Source: an uncultured Agrobacterium sp.
GTDB lineage: Bacteria > Pseudomonadota > Alphaproteobacteria > Rhizobiales > Rhizobiaceae
Assembly (NCBI GenBank): GCA_913777615.1
Contig: CAJYTK010000004.1
Location: forward strand, 1-64,000
Direction: 5' to 3'
DNA: 64,000 nt
The notes beneath the pieces were generated by a model, which was given only the letters and a program-made list of their open reading frames with translations, made no database searches and was not told the origin of the DNA. The position numbers and the translations under genes were made by a program. This document shows, one piece after another, positions 43,522 to 52,061 of the stretch. How positions within the stretch are numbered: position 1 is the first letter of the stretch; each line of letters begins with the position of its first letter.

Positions 43522-45993
43522 ATGAATAACAGTTTCGACGATATGCCGTTCTTCGACGAAGAACCAAACGAGCCGCGCCGCCCGGCACCTGCCGCGCCGG
43601 CTGCTGGCGGTCTGGGAATTGCTGCCCGCGCTATGGCTGCACGCGATCAGGCACGTTCCGCACCCGATTATCTCTCAGGCCTCAATCCGGAACAGCGGGA
43701 TGCGGTGGAGACATTGGACGGACCTGTGCTGGTTCTTGCAGGAGCGGGCACCGGCAAGACCCGCGTGCTGACCACGCGTATTGCCCATATTCTGGCAACC
43801 AACCGCGCCTATCCAAGTCAGATCCTCGCCGTGACCTTTACCAACAAGGCCGCCCGCGAAATGAAGGAGCGTATTGGCGTTCTCGTCGGCGGCGCGGTAG
43901 AAGGCATGCCGTGGCTCGGCACCTTCCACTCCATTGGCGTGAAACTGCTGCGTCGTCACGCAGAACTGGTCGGGCTGAAATCGGACTTCACCATCCTCGA
44001 TACGGATGACGTGGTGCGGCTCATCAAGCAGCTCATCCAGGCAGAAGGTCTGGATGACAAACGCTGGCCTGCCAAGCAGTTTGCCGGTATGATCGACAAC
44101 TGGAAGAACAAGGGCCTGACACCGCTGGACATTCCGGAAGGCGACAGTCGCGCTTTCGCCAACGGAAAGGGTCGAGACCTATACACCGCCTATCAGGCGC
44201 GTCTGAAGACTCTGAACGCCTGTGACTTCGGCGATCTTCTTCTGCACCCGATCACCATCTTCCGCCGCCATGGCGATATTCTGAAAGACTACCACCAGCG
44301 TTTTCGCTACATTCTCGTCGACGAGTATCAGGACACCAACACCGCTCAATATATGTGGCTCCGGCTATTGGCACAGCGCGCCAAAGGAGAGCCTCAGAAC
44401 GTGTGTTGCGTCGGCGATGACGACCAGTCCATCTACGGCTGGCGCGGCGCGGAGGTGGACAACATCCTGCGCTTCGACAAGGATTTTCCCGGCGCCAGGG
44501 TCATCAAGCTGGAGCGCAATTATCGCTCCACGGAGCATATTCTCGGCGCCGCCGGCCATCTGATCGCTCACAATGAAGGCCGCCTCGGCAAGACGCTCTT
44601 TACCGATCGTGTCGATCCGAACGACGAGAAGGTCGTGGTCCATGCAGCATGGGACTCGGAAGAAGAAGCACGCGCTGTTGGCGAAGAGATTGAGGCGTTA
44701 CAGCGCAATACCAAGCACAATCTGAACGACATGGCGATATTGGTCCGCGCCTCATTCCAGATGCGTGAGTTCGAAGATCGCTTCGTAACCCTCGGCTTGA
44801 ATTACCGCGTCATCGGCGGCCCCCGATTCTACGAGCGCATGGAAATCCGCGACGCAATGGCCTACTTCCGTCTCGTCTGCCAACCGGCGGACGATCTGGC
44901 CTTCGAGCGTATCGTCAACACCCCAAAGCGCGGACTGGGTGACACGACCATTCGCACGCTGCACGACTACGCCCGCGCCCGTGATATTCCCATGCTGGCG
45001 GCTGCCGCTGATATTATCGAGACCGATGAGTTGAAGCCCAAGGCACGTAAGGCGCTCTTCGATGTGGTTCAGGATTTGCGCCGCTGGCAAGGTCTTCTTG
45101 AAAACACCGAGCACACGGTTTTGGCGGAACAGATCCTCGATGAGAGCGGCTATACGGCCATGTGGCAGGCAGACAAGACAGCGGAAGCGCCTGGACGTCT
45201 TGAAAACCTTAAGGAACTTATCCGCTCGATGGAATCCTTCGAGAGCATGCGTGGCTTTCTTGAGCACGTAGCGCTCGTCATGGATGCCGAACAAAACGAA
45301 GACCTCGACGCCGTCTCGATCATGACACTGCACTCTGCCAAAGGTCTCGAATTCGAGACGGTCTTTCTGCCGGGATGGGAAGAAGGCCTGTTTCCGCATC
45401 AGCGCTCTTTGGATGAAGGTGGCCGTTCCGGCCTGGAAGAAGAGCGGCGACTTGCCTATGTGGGCATCACCCGCGCCAAGCGACGCTGCCACATCTGGTT
45501 CGTCTCCAACCGCCGCATTCATGGCCTTTGGCAATCAACCCTGCCCTCCCGCTTCCTGGACGAACTGCCCCCATCGCATGTCGAGGTCACGGCATCGGAG
45601 AGCAATTATGGCGGCTATGGTGGCCGCGGCGGCTACGGCCAGTCGCGTTTTGACAAGGCAGACCCGTTTACCAACAACTACTCAACTCCGGGTTGGAAGC
45701 GGGCGCAGGCCAATCGCTCCGATGCCACACGCGACAATTGGGGGTCCCGCTCTGGCCATGCGGTGGAGCGGATTGGTTACGGTGAAAGCGGCCCGCGTAC
45801 CCGCACGATTGAAGGCGAGCTGGTGGCCAAGTCAGTCGCGGATGCCCCATCGAAATTTGCTGTCGGAGATCGTGTCTTCCACATCAAGTTCGGCAATGGC
45901 AACGTCGCGACCGTCGAAGGTAACAAACTGACAATCGATTTTGACCGTGCCGGCCAAAAACGTGTTCTAGACGGTTTCGTGGAAAAAGCCTGA
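43522..45993 (+). CDS. uvrD: UvrD/PcrA-type DNA helicase II
   Basis: 823 residues from ATG at 43522; a TTG at 43513 is an alternative. Superfamily 1A motifs: LNPEQRDAV (Q motif), Walker A LAGAGTGKTRVL (about 73), VTFTNKAAREMKER (Ia), ILVDEYQDTN (II), GDDDQSIYGWRGAE (III), LERNYRS (IV), MTLHSAKGLEFETVFLPG (V) and EERRLAYVGITRAK (VI). The disordered Gly/Arg-rich stretch (about 690-760) precedes a Tudor-like C terminus (VGDRVFHIKFGNGNVATVEG) known to bind RNA polymerase or UvrB. Works 3' to 5' in nucleotide-excision and mismatch repair. Confidence 0.93.
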   Translation: MNNSFDDMPFFDEEPNEPRRPAPAAPAAGGLGIAARAMAARDQARSAPDYLSGLNPEQRDAVETLDGPVLVLAGAGTGKTRVLTTRIAHILATNRAYPSQILAVTFTNKAAREMKERIGVLVGGAVEGMPWLGTFHSIGVKLLRRHAELVGLKSDFTILDTDDVVRLIKQLIQAEGLDDKRWPAKQFAGMIDNWKNKGLTPLDIPEGDSRAFANGKGRDLYTAYQARLKTLNACDFGDLLLHPITIFRRHGDILKDYHQRFRYILVDEYQDTNTAQYMWLRLLAQRAKGEPQNVCCVGDDDQSIYGWRGAEVDNILRFDKDFPGARVIKLERNYRSTEHILGAAGHLIAHNEGRLGKTLFTDRVDPNDEKVVVHAAWDSEEEARAVGEEIEALQRNTKHNLNDMAILVRASFQMREFEDRFVTLGLNYRVIGGPRFYERMEIRDAMAYFRLVCQPADDLAFERIVNTPKRGLGDTTIRTLHDYARARDIPMLAAAADIIETDELKPKARKALFDVVQDLRRWQGLLENTEHTVLAEQILDESGYTAMWQADKTAEAPGRLENLKELIRSMESFESMRGFLEHVALVMDAEQNEDLDAVSIMTLHSAKGLEFETVFLPGWEEGLFPHQRSLDEGGRSGLEEERRLAYVGITRAKRRCHIWFVSNRRIHGLWQSTLPSRFLDELPPSHVEVTASESNYGGYGGRGGYGQSRFDKADPFTNNYSTPGWKRAQANRSDATRDNWGSRSGHAVERIGYGESGPRTRTIEGELVAKSVADAPSKFAVGDRVFHIKFGNGNVATVEGNKLTIDFDRAGQKRVLDGFVEKA

Positions 45994-46057
45994 CATCAAA
46001 TATTCAGGTCGTAATTCTCCGGAACCTCATGATCCGCTCCTTCCTCTGCGAGTGATT

Positions 46058-46085
46058 CTAGGTAATAACAATTGTCATTACCTAG
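46058..46085. promoter_or_regulatory. 28-bp near-perfect palindrome upstream of GT25 gene
   Basis: CTAGGTAAT and ATTACCTAG arms flank a central ACAATTGT; only one symmetric pair mismatches. There is no following T-run, so it is not a standard terminator. It lies 65 bp after the uvrD stop and 25-72 bp before the possible GT25 starts. It looks like a dimeric regulator operator for the GT25 gene; the regulator is unknown. Confidence 0.5.
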
Positions 46086-46109
46086 TAATTTCCTCTGAGG
46101 ATAAATTGC

Positions 46110-46949
46110 ATTTATTCGAAAAAACCTAAAAAAATACTTGCTGTTTATCTCATCAACATGGCGGATGCGCATGAGCGCAGGTTGGGCATGTCTGAAAGAC
46201 TGAGTGCGATCGGCCTGACTGCCGAACGCATCGAGGCGGTCGATGGCAGGGCGTTGACCTTCCCCATTCCGCAGTTCAGTGAAATCTCTTACAAGCTGCT
46301 CCATGGCCGCCGCACTTGCCCGCCGGAAGTCGGCTGCTATCTTAGCCACGTAGAGTGCGCCCGCAGACTTTTACGCAGTGGGGCGAACTTTGCTCTCATC
46401 CTCGAAGACGACGTCATTTTCCACGACGACTTTCTGGAGGCTGTCGAAGCCGCCGTCGAGAAGAGCGGATCCTGGGATATACTGCGATTGTCGACGGTCA
46501 ATTCGGGCCGAAAATATCCGTTTCAAAAGCTCACAGCTCAAAGAGCGCTCGCCATCGCCATGACCCGCGAAAAGGGCGCTGGCGCATATGTCATCAATCG
46601 TCGAGCGGCCCAATGGATTTCGACCGATCTCGTGCCGATGAGACTTGCGTATGACATCGCGTTCGACACCGAATATCTTGCCGGGCTGAAAGCTGCGTTT
46701 ATCTACCCGGTCTGCGCCACCCAACATGCCGATGCCCGGAGCCAGATCCAGGATAACGTCCGCAGCTATCGACTGCCGGGCTGGCGTTATCTCACCGTGC
46801 TTCCCTATCGCGCCTATTTGGAAATAGCGCGGTTCCTGTGCCGCGGCTTCAGGCTGCTACAGGTTAAAACAATTGGCTTCTTTTCGCGTAGTGTGGCCCA
46901 GCGACCCGTTCAGCCCGTGATGCTTCCAGCGGAACAGCGCACGTCTTAA
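46110..46949 (+). CDS. Glycosyltransferase family 25 protein, unusual start
   Basis: GT25 (LPS sugar transferase type). The core has PPEVGCYLSHVECARRLLRSG, the catalytic/metal LILEDDVIF, and KGAGAYVINRRAAQWI, with a C-terminal basic/hydrophobic tail. The first ATG in frame is at 46158 (263 residues), but the family start YLIN...RR..M lies partly upstream and is encoded in frame: KKILAVYLIN precedes that Met. No ATG, GTG or TTG exists between the TAA at 46086 and 46158. An ATT at 46110 sits eight bases behind GAGGA, so a rare AUU start (279 residues) is possible. An alternative is a frameshift or sequencing error in the A7 run at 46128-46134. It probably modifies lipopolysaccharide or capsule. 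Confidence 0.7.
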   Translation: MYSKKPKKILAVYLINMADAHERRLGMSERLSAIGLTAERIEAVDGRALTFPIPQFSEISYKLLHGRRTCPPEVGCYLSHVECARRLLRSGANFALILEDDVIFHDDFLEAVEAAVEKSGSWDILRLSTVNSGRKYPFQKLTAQRALAIAMTREKGAGAYVINRRAAQWISTDLVPMRLAYDIAFDTEYLAGLKAAFIYPVCATQHADARSQIQDNVRSYRLPGWRYLTVLPYRAYLEIARFLCRGFRLLQVKTIGFFSRSVAQRPVQPVMLPAEQRTS

Positions 46950-47071
46950 GCCGTCGTCTCACCTGGCGTAAAACCGATCAGGTAAACGGCGGCAATGATG
47001 ACGGCCAGAACGAAGATGGAGATGACGAAGACAGTCATCCGGTTCAGTGGTTTGCGTGTGGTTTTCTTCAT
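46946..47071 (-). CDS. Small single-TM protein
   Basis: 41 residues: MKKTTRKPLNRMTVFVISIF then a continuous hydrophobic segment (VLAVIIAAVYLIG) and FTPGETTA. A basic N terminus followed by one TM helix fits a type II micro-membrane protein. Its stop overlaps the convergent GT25 stop by four bases (TTAA). No function recognised. Real-gene evidence: clean TM design and Lys/Arg positive-inside start. It is too short for usual gene finding. Confidence 0.5.
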   Translation of the reverse strand: MKKTTRKPLNRMTVFVISIFVLAVIIAAVYLIGFTPGETTA

Positions 47072-47221
47072 GCGCAGACAACCGATCTGTGCGGATTTTG
47101 TTCCGGCTTTACGTCATAACCACACAGGATCGAGCCGATGAATGCATTTCATTTTGCTTTCGGCCCGTGAACCTCTAAAGCGAAGCATCTGAAGGATCAG
47201 TTCGAAGAGACGAAGATTCCC

Positions 47222-47695
47222 ATGACGCCGACACGTTCCAACCCGCTTCACCTGGCCGCAGCCTTTGCCAGTGGCGGTCTCTTGACCCTGATGGTGCATT
47301 TCAACGGACTGCTCGCCCATTATGGCAACGCTCTCTTTTCATCCTGGACGGCGCATGCCACGGGCACTGTTGCCGCCATCATTATGATGGCCTTGCTTTA
47401 CCGGAAACGGGCACCAGGACAGGCGACAAAGCCCAAGGCTCCATTGTGGGCCTATCTCGGGGGAATGATCGGCGCGGTGCTTGTGATGTTGACCTCCACG
47501 GCGGTAAACTCGCCGCTCGCCCTCTCCGGCACCATCGCGCTCGGATTGGCGGGACAGGTCATTTTCAGCCTCGCGGCGGATTTCTGGGGTTTGTTTGGTC
47601 TGCCAAAACGACGTCCGCAAGGCCAAGACATTCTGGCAATCGCCCTGATCCTCGGCGGCAGCGCTCTTATCATTCTCATAGGAAGAGCGACATGA
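47222..47695 (+). CDS. YdcZ/DUF606-type DMT transporter, subunit 1
   Basis: 157 residues with five hydrophobic segments (HLAAAFASGGLLTLMVHFNG; ATGTVAAIIMMALLY; LWAYLGGMIGAVLVMLTSTAV; ALGLAGQVIFSLAADFWG; DILAIALILGGSALIILIG). The half-size DUF606 family belongs to the drug/metabolite transporter superfamily; two unequal subunits are often encoded together, as here. The stop overlaps the next start (ATGA). The substrate is unknown. Confidence 0.8.
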   Translation: MTPTRSNPLHLAAAFASGGLLTLMVHFNGLLAHYGNALFSSWTAHATGTVAAIIMMALLYRKRAPGQATKPKAPLWAYLGGMIGAVLVMLTSTAVNSPLALSGTIALGLAGQVIFSLAADFWGLFGLPKRRPQGQDILAIALILGGSALIILIGRAT

Positions 47696-48114
47696 TCGTC
47701 TGGATCGCCATGGCTTTCGTCGGGGGCGTCTTCGTGTCGCTCAGCCGCCAGATCAACGGGCGTCTCAGCCTGTCCACTTCACCGCTCACCGCATCCTTCT
47801 GGAATCACTTTGTCGGACTTGCGGTTCTGACTTTGCTGGGGCTTTTTATTGGTGGCCTGTTCCCTGAAGGCGCGACTGAAGCGCCGTGGTACGCTTTCAT
47901 CGGCGGTCCGATCGGCGTGGTCTTCATCGCCTCGGGAAGTTGGCTCATCGCGCGCATCGGCGCGGTCAACACCGCGCTTCTCGTCATCAGCGGCCAGATG
48001 GTATCCGGCGTGGCGCTGGATTTCCTGAGCGACCAGCCGCCGAAAATCTGGGCGACGGCACTCGGTGTGCTCCTCATCCTCGCCGGCATGGTGCTGACGC
48101 AACGGCGACGCTGA
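47692..48114 (+). CDS. YdcZ/DUF606-type DMT transporter, subunit 2
   Basis: 140 residues from ATG at 47692, five TM segments (AMAFVGGVFVSLSRQINGRL; FWNHFVGLAVLTLLGLFIGGL; FIGGPIGVVFIASGSWLIARIG; ALLVISGQMVSGVALDFL; ALGVLLILAGMVLTQ). SRQINGRL..S....ASFWNHFVG is the family signature. Forms the probable heterodimer with the gene before it, by overlap and similarity of layout. Confidence 0.8.
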   Translation: MIVWIAMAFVGGVFVSLSRQINGRLSLSTSPLTASFWNHFVGLAVLTLLGLFIGGLFPEGATEAPWYAFIGGPIGVVFIASGSWLIARIGAVNTALLVISGQMVSGVALDFLSDQPPKIWATALGVLLILAGMVLTQRRR

Positions 48115-48265
48115 AGCGATTTCATAAAGCACGGTCCGCGCGAAAGAGTTCGGCGGATACACGACCGAAAATGCAGAAAACGGGTTAAAGCAGGTCTGGT
48201 AAAATCGCGTTCATCGGACCTGCTTTGAAGCGTGAGGCGCGGAGCCCAAAAATCCGCGATCGGTT

Positions 48266-49537
48266 TTAGCTCTTGCCGAACAGGCTACCGAACAAGGTTT
48301 TGCCCCCGCTCTTTCCACCGTTGCTGGCAGCCATGGCAGATGGACGTCCATTCAACTTCGGCACGACGATCAGGCGCTTGACTTCTCCGCGTTTGAAAGC
48401 CGCGAGAAATTTCGGATATTCCTTGAAGACGACGCAGCCATTCGATTCACCACGCTTCGCCAGCATGTAGGTATGCGCCAGAAGACCGTTGCGGCCATGC
48501 GGGTTCACGCCGTTTTCCGGCGTAAGGCGAATCGCCTCGACACCATGGAAAAGCGATTCACGCATCGTCAGACGGTAACTGGAAGGCGGTGTCGCGCCGC
48601 GCATCTTCACGTGAACGAAATCGGGATTGTCGCGCATCTTTCCGATGCCCGAATGGGCCTCAAGCTTTTCGCCGCTGGGGAGGTGCACAACACCTGCAGA
48701 AATATCATAGATGGCCGTTCCATTGCCGCGGTCGGGCCACGGAACAGCGTCCATTTTCGTTTCGCGCATCGGATTGTCTGGCTTGGCAAAGGCCACCATC
48801 GTGGACGTTGCAGGCTGCTGCACCGGCGGTCTGACGGGTGTTGGAATGGTGGCAGGCGTAGCGACTGTCTTTTCGGCGACCGGTGGAAGGTCAGGTCGCG
48901 GCATCGGCTCTACTTCGATTGCCTTAGCAATCTCGGGGCGGAAACTTGGCAGTGGAACCGTCTCTGGCAGAAGGTCGATTTCGTCTTCCGCCGCTGGTTG
49001 CGGACGTCCAAGCGCCGCTGCGAATGCCGGATGTTCCTTCTCGGTCGGCGTTTCCAGCATGGCGGTTTCAGGGCCGCGTCCAAGCGCCGAATCGACGATA
49101 GCCGAAGGGCGAAGCGCCGCAAGCTCCTTCACTGTCGCTTGCCCTTGAGCATCGATGGCGGCGGCACCGAAACGCGCGGCAAAAAGCTTGGCGTTGAGGT
49201 GATGCTCCGCTGCAAGGCGGGTCATTTTCTGGTGACTTTCAGCGCTGGCCGAAAGCCTGGAAAATTTGTGAACGTGGATAGTCGGCTGAGCGGCATCGGA
49301 CGGATCGCTTGAGGGACGATCCAGACGCGCAACCAGCGTTTTCTCAAAACCGCGCGCACCATGCGAGGCCTGCGCCATCCCGTGCAAGGAGGCAAAAGCC
49401 GCGATTGCGCAGACGCTGGCAAGAACTCCGCCGCCCATAAGGGCAGAGAAGCCACCGCTAGAAAGAGCGGCACGTTTTTTGGCTGGGGACGCGCCGCGCA
49501 CGGGGCGACCCTGATAGGTCACGACTGATGACGCCAT
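48266..49537 (-). CDS. Tlde1/DUF2778 domain protein (L,D-transpeptidase-like)
   Basis: 423 residues. A cytosolic basic N terminus and one TM segment (GGFSALMGGGVLASVCAIAAFASL) are followed by a long Pro/Ala-rich periplasmic linker. The C-terminal domain (about 275-395) has AIYDISAGVVHLPSGEKLEAHSGIGKM, FHGVEAIRLTPEN, GRNGLLAHTYML and the Cys motif GESNGCVVFKEY: the His/Ser-x-x-Cys layout of DUF2778, now called Tlde1. Related effectors cut or exchange peptidoglycan stems; chromosomal rhizobial members probably act on the cell's own wall. Stand-alone gene. Confidence 0.75.
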   Translation of the reverse strand: MASSVVTYQGRPVRGASPAKKRAALSSGGFSALMGGGVLASVCAIAAFASLHGMAQASHGARGFEKTLVARLDRPSSDPSDAAQPTIHVHKFSRLSASAESHQKMTRLAAEHHLNAKLFAARFGAAAIDAQGQATVKELAALRPSAIVDSALGRGPETAMLETPTEKEHPAFAAALGRPQPAAEDEIDLLPETVPLPSFRPEIAKAIEVEPMPRPDLPPVAEKTVATPATIPTPVRPPVQQPATSTMVAFAKPDNPMRETKMDAVPWPDRGNGTAIYDISAGVVHLPSGEKLEAHSGIGKMRDNPDFVHVKMRGATPPSSYRLTMRESLFHGVEAIRLTPENGVNPHGRNGLLAHTYMLAKRGESNGCVVFKEYPKFLAAFKRGEVKRLIVVPKLNGRPSAMAASNGGKSGGKTLFGSLFGKS

Positions 49538-49942
49538 GATACTCGTTACTCGAACCGTTTACGCAAAACCGGCCTATGGCCAGCGACTTGGTGTTGGCTT
49601 CGAATGCAAGGAGCGAATCGCACCAACTTCGAAGTGAACAGGTCCGAAGCATGCCGAATTATGGTAACCAAAGTCTTTACGAGTCCCCTGAAAACGCTGT
49701 CCCTGAAGCGTGAGCTGTGGTCATGCAGGTAAGATTCGATGTTCGCGCCGGTTTTTTCGGACGTCGAAACCAAAGAGCAAGGCTGTCAGCGCCGCACAAA
49801 CCGGCTTTGTCTGGATCCCCTCTTCTAGAGAAGCCAGTATCTTTTGACTTAGCCGAAAATGGGGCGATAGCGGCGGCACCGGCTTTCATTTTACTTGAAA
49901 GCCTTTAAGCTCGACCTGCTCCGACACGTTCAGGGAAGACAC
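49538..49942. other. Intergenic region (405 bp)
   Basis: Divergent promoters of the Tlde1-domain gene and pncA. Short frames here overlap each other and show no motifs. Nothing else seen. Confidence 0.45.
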
Positions 49943-50569
49943 ATGAAAGCGCTATTACTGATCGACATCCAGAACGGTTTTTGCCCGGGTGGAAATCTTC
50001 CCGTTGTCGATGGAGACAAAGTCGTGCCGATCGCCAACGCTCTGATCGAGAATGGCGGCTACGACCTGATCGTCGCCTCCCAGGATTGGCATCCGGCCAA
50101 CCACGGCAGCTTTGCATCTCAGCATCCGGGAACGCAGCCTTTCGAGATGGGTGAGCTGTCAGGCAAAGCGCAAGTCATGTGGCCAGACCATTGCGTTCAG
50201 GGAACAACCGATGCGGAGTTTCATCCCGATCTCAATATTCAGGCCTTCGATTTCATCCAGCAAAAGGGCGACAACCCTGCCGTCGACAGCTATTCCGCCT
50301 TTCGCGATAACGATAAGTGGGCAACCACTGGCCTTGCGGACTATCTTAGCCGCCAGGGTGTGACCGTTCTCGATATTTGCGGCCTTGCAACCGATTACTG
50401 CGTCAGTTTCTCGGCGCTAGATGCGCGCGACATGCTTCCGGATGTTAAGGTGCGCTTCATTGAGGACGCGAGCCGAGGCATCGATCCGGAGGGCATCAAG
50501 GCCGCCATTGCAGCCATGCGTGCCAAGGGTGTGGCGGTCGTCAATAGCACCGATATTCTGACAGCCTGA
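49943..50569 (+). CDS. pncA: Nicotinamidase / pyrazinamidase
   Basis: 208 residues from ATG at 49943 (AGGGAAG upstream). MKALLLIDIQNGFCPGGNLPV has the catalytic Asp; DWHPANHGSFAS supplies zinc ligands; MWPDHCVQGTTDAEFHP and K in the QKGDNPAVDSYSAF segment complete the active site; GLATDYCVSFSALDA holds the nucleophilic Cys. Deamidates nicotinamide to nicotinate in NAD salvage. Confidence 0.92.
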   Translation: MKALLLIDIQNGFCPGGNLPVVDGDKVVPIANALIENGGYDLIVASQDWHPANHGSFASQHPGTQPFEMGELSGKAQVMWPDHCVQGTTDAEFHPDLNIQAFDFIQQKGDNPAVDSYSAFRDNDKWATTGLADYLSRQGVTVLDICGLATDYCVSFSALDARDMLPDVKVRFIEDASRGIDPEGIKAAIAAMRAKGVAVVNSTDILTA

Positions 50570-50573
50570 GCCG

Positions 50574-50822
50574 TCAGCGGCCATGCAAGGGCTGCTCCAG
50601 CACGTCGATGTCAGAGGCGGCATCGTCCATGCGGCGCAAGATCACAGCTTGCGCGTCCCTTAAACCCTGATTGTAGAACTGAGGGCCGATTACCTGCGCA
50701 AGGTGGTCCACCAGCATTTCGCTTTGCAACCCGCTGATATCCACGTCGAGTTCGTTGACCAGATAGTCCCGAACGAGCTTGGTCATTGCTGCTTTCTGCT
50801 GTTTATCGACTTTGAGTTCCAC
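50574..50822 (-). CDS. DUF2164 family protein
   Basis: 82 residues. ELKVDKQQKAAMTKLVRDYLVNELDVDISGLQSEMLVDHLAQVIGP and FYNQGLRDAQAVILRRMDDA match DUF2164, a small helical family of unknown function widespread in Proteobacteria. It converges with pncA with 4 bp between the stops. Confidence 0.8.
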   Translation of the reverse strand: MELKVDKQQKAAMTKLVRDYLVNELDVDISGLQSEMLVDHLAQVIGPQFYNQGLRDAQAVILRRMDDAASDIDVLEQPLHGR

Positions 50823-51009
50823 AATGATGATCTCCTACAGCATCGGGCTTTGTGCGTCTAAAAAGACGGGACCGCGCTCCAAGCCAAGTCAGCTTAATTT
50901 CAGCTTCAAATAAATCAATCGAGCCATTCCTTATTTTTGTTTGTGCTGGTGCCGCCAAGGCTGTAGGTCAACAGCTATTCAATGTTCTCCGGTGCAGGAC
51001 CGGCTCCCC

Positions 51010-51723
51010 ATGACCCAGTCACCTTTCAGGTCAGGCATCCGCCTTGGCCTTCCCGTCGCTCTTGCCGTCTTGCCCTTCGGCGCGCTGTTTGGCGCCGTCG
51101 CGATCGACAATGGCCTAACCATTTATGAAGCAACGCTGATGAGCGGCATCATCTACGCCGGCGCCAGCCAACTCGTCGGCATCGAGCTTTTCAATCAAAA
51201 CTTGCCCGCTTGGCTCGTAGTCCTGTCGATCTTCGCCGTCAATTTTCGGCACGTGCTCTATTCGGCCGCCATGGTTCGCATCGTTCCGGAGTGGTCCTTC
51301 GCCCGCAAGGCGATCGGCTTTTTCTTTCTCGTCGACCCGCAATTTGCCGAATCCGTCCGGCAGAAGGAAATACACGGGCAAGTGCGTTATGCCCTCTATA
51401 TGGGCTATGCCTTAGTGGTCTATGTGCTGTGGATGATCTCAACCGTCCTCGGCGCATCGCTCGGTAATCTGGTCGGTGATCCAAAGGCGCTCGGCTTCGA
51501 CGTGCTGCTACCCATCTATTTCATGGGCATGGTTCTCGGTTTCCGTAAGCGCGACAGCTTCTACCCCGTCATGCTGGCAAGCGCCGTGGGCGCGATCGCG
51601 TCCTTCCACTTCGTCGGCTCGCCATGGCATGTGAGCATCGGCGCGATGACCGGCATCATCATCGCCGTTATTTTGCCGCCTGCCAAAACCAAAAATGCGG
51701 ACAGTGAGGTGCAAACGTCATGA
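51010..51723 (+). CDS. azlC: AzlC-type branched-chain amino acid exporter, large subunit
   Basis: 237 residues from ATG at 51010. GLPVALAVLPFGALFGAVAIDNGL, SGIIYAGASQLVGIELF, VNFRHVLYSAAMV and FFFLVDPQFAE are AzlC signatures, with about seven TM segments. With AzlD it exports branched-chain amino acids or related analogues. Stop overlaps azlD start (ATGA). Confidence 0.88.
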   Translation: MTQSPFRSGIRLGLPVALAVLPFGALFGAVAIDNGLTIYEATLMSGIIYAGASQLVGIELFNQNLPAWLVVLSIFAVNFRHVLYSAAMVRIVPEWSFARKAIGFFFLVDPQFAESVRQKEIHGQVRYALYMGYALVVYVLWMISTVLGASLGNLVGDPKALGFDVLLPIYFMGMVLGFRKRDSFYPVMLASAVGAIASFHFVGSPWHVSIGAMTGIIIAVILPPAKTKNADSEVQTS

Positions 51724-52034
51724 GCGAGTTTTTCCATCTTCAGACGCTGATCATCATCTTTGCCGGCGCTGTCGCGACCTATCTCACCCGCGTTGGCGGC
51801 TACGTGTTGATGACGCGGCTGAAATCCATCCCACCCCGCGTGGAGGCCGGACTAAACGCCGTGCCTGTCGCGGTTCTGACCACGCTTGTGGCGCCGGCCT
51901 TTTTCGAGGGCGGCTATGACGTGAAACTCGGCATGATCGTGGCCCTGATCGTCGGTTTACGCTTTCCCGGACTGATCATGCTGTTTGCTGGCTGGGCATT
52001 GGTCGTGGCGTTGCGGCATTTTCAGCTCGCATGA
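51720..52034 (+). CDS. azlD: AzlD-type exporter, small subunit
   Basis: 104 residues, four TM segments (LQTLIIIFAGAVATYLTRVGGY; VEAGLNAVPVAVLTTLVAPAFF; KLGMIVALIVGLRF; LIMLFAGWALVVALRHF). ATYLTRVGGY and LNAVPVAVLTTLV are typical AzlD motifs. Translationally coupled to azlC. Confidence 0.87.
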   Translation: MSEFFHLQTLIIIFAGAVATYLTRVGGYVLMTRLKSIPPRVEAGLNAVPVAVLTTLVAPAFFEGGYDVKLGMIVALIVGLRFPGLIMLFAGWALVVALRHFQLA

Positions 52035-52061
52035 GCTAAAAATGCCGCCAAAAGCGTGACG

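Noticed and set aside
46058-46085. Palindrome as the uvrD terminator
   Set aside because: No T-run follows, the stem is A/T-rich and the symmetry is of operator type. A terminator role is not excluded but is less likely.
45996-46349. 117-codon minus-strand frame over the GT25 start
   Set aside because: Antisense to the GT25 coding region, which has clear family motifs.
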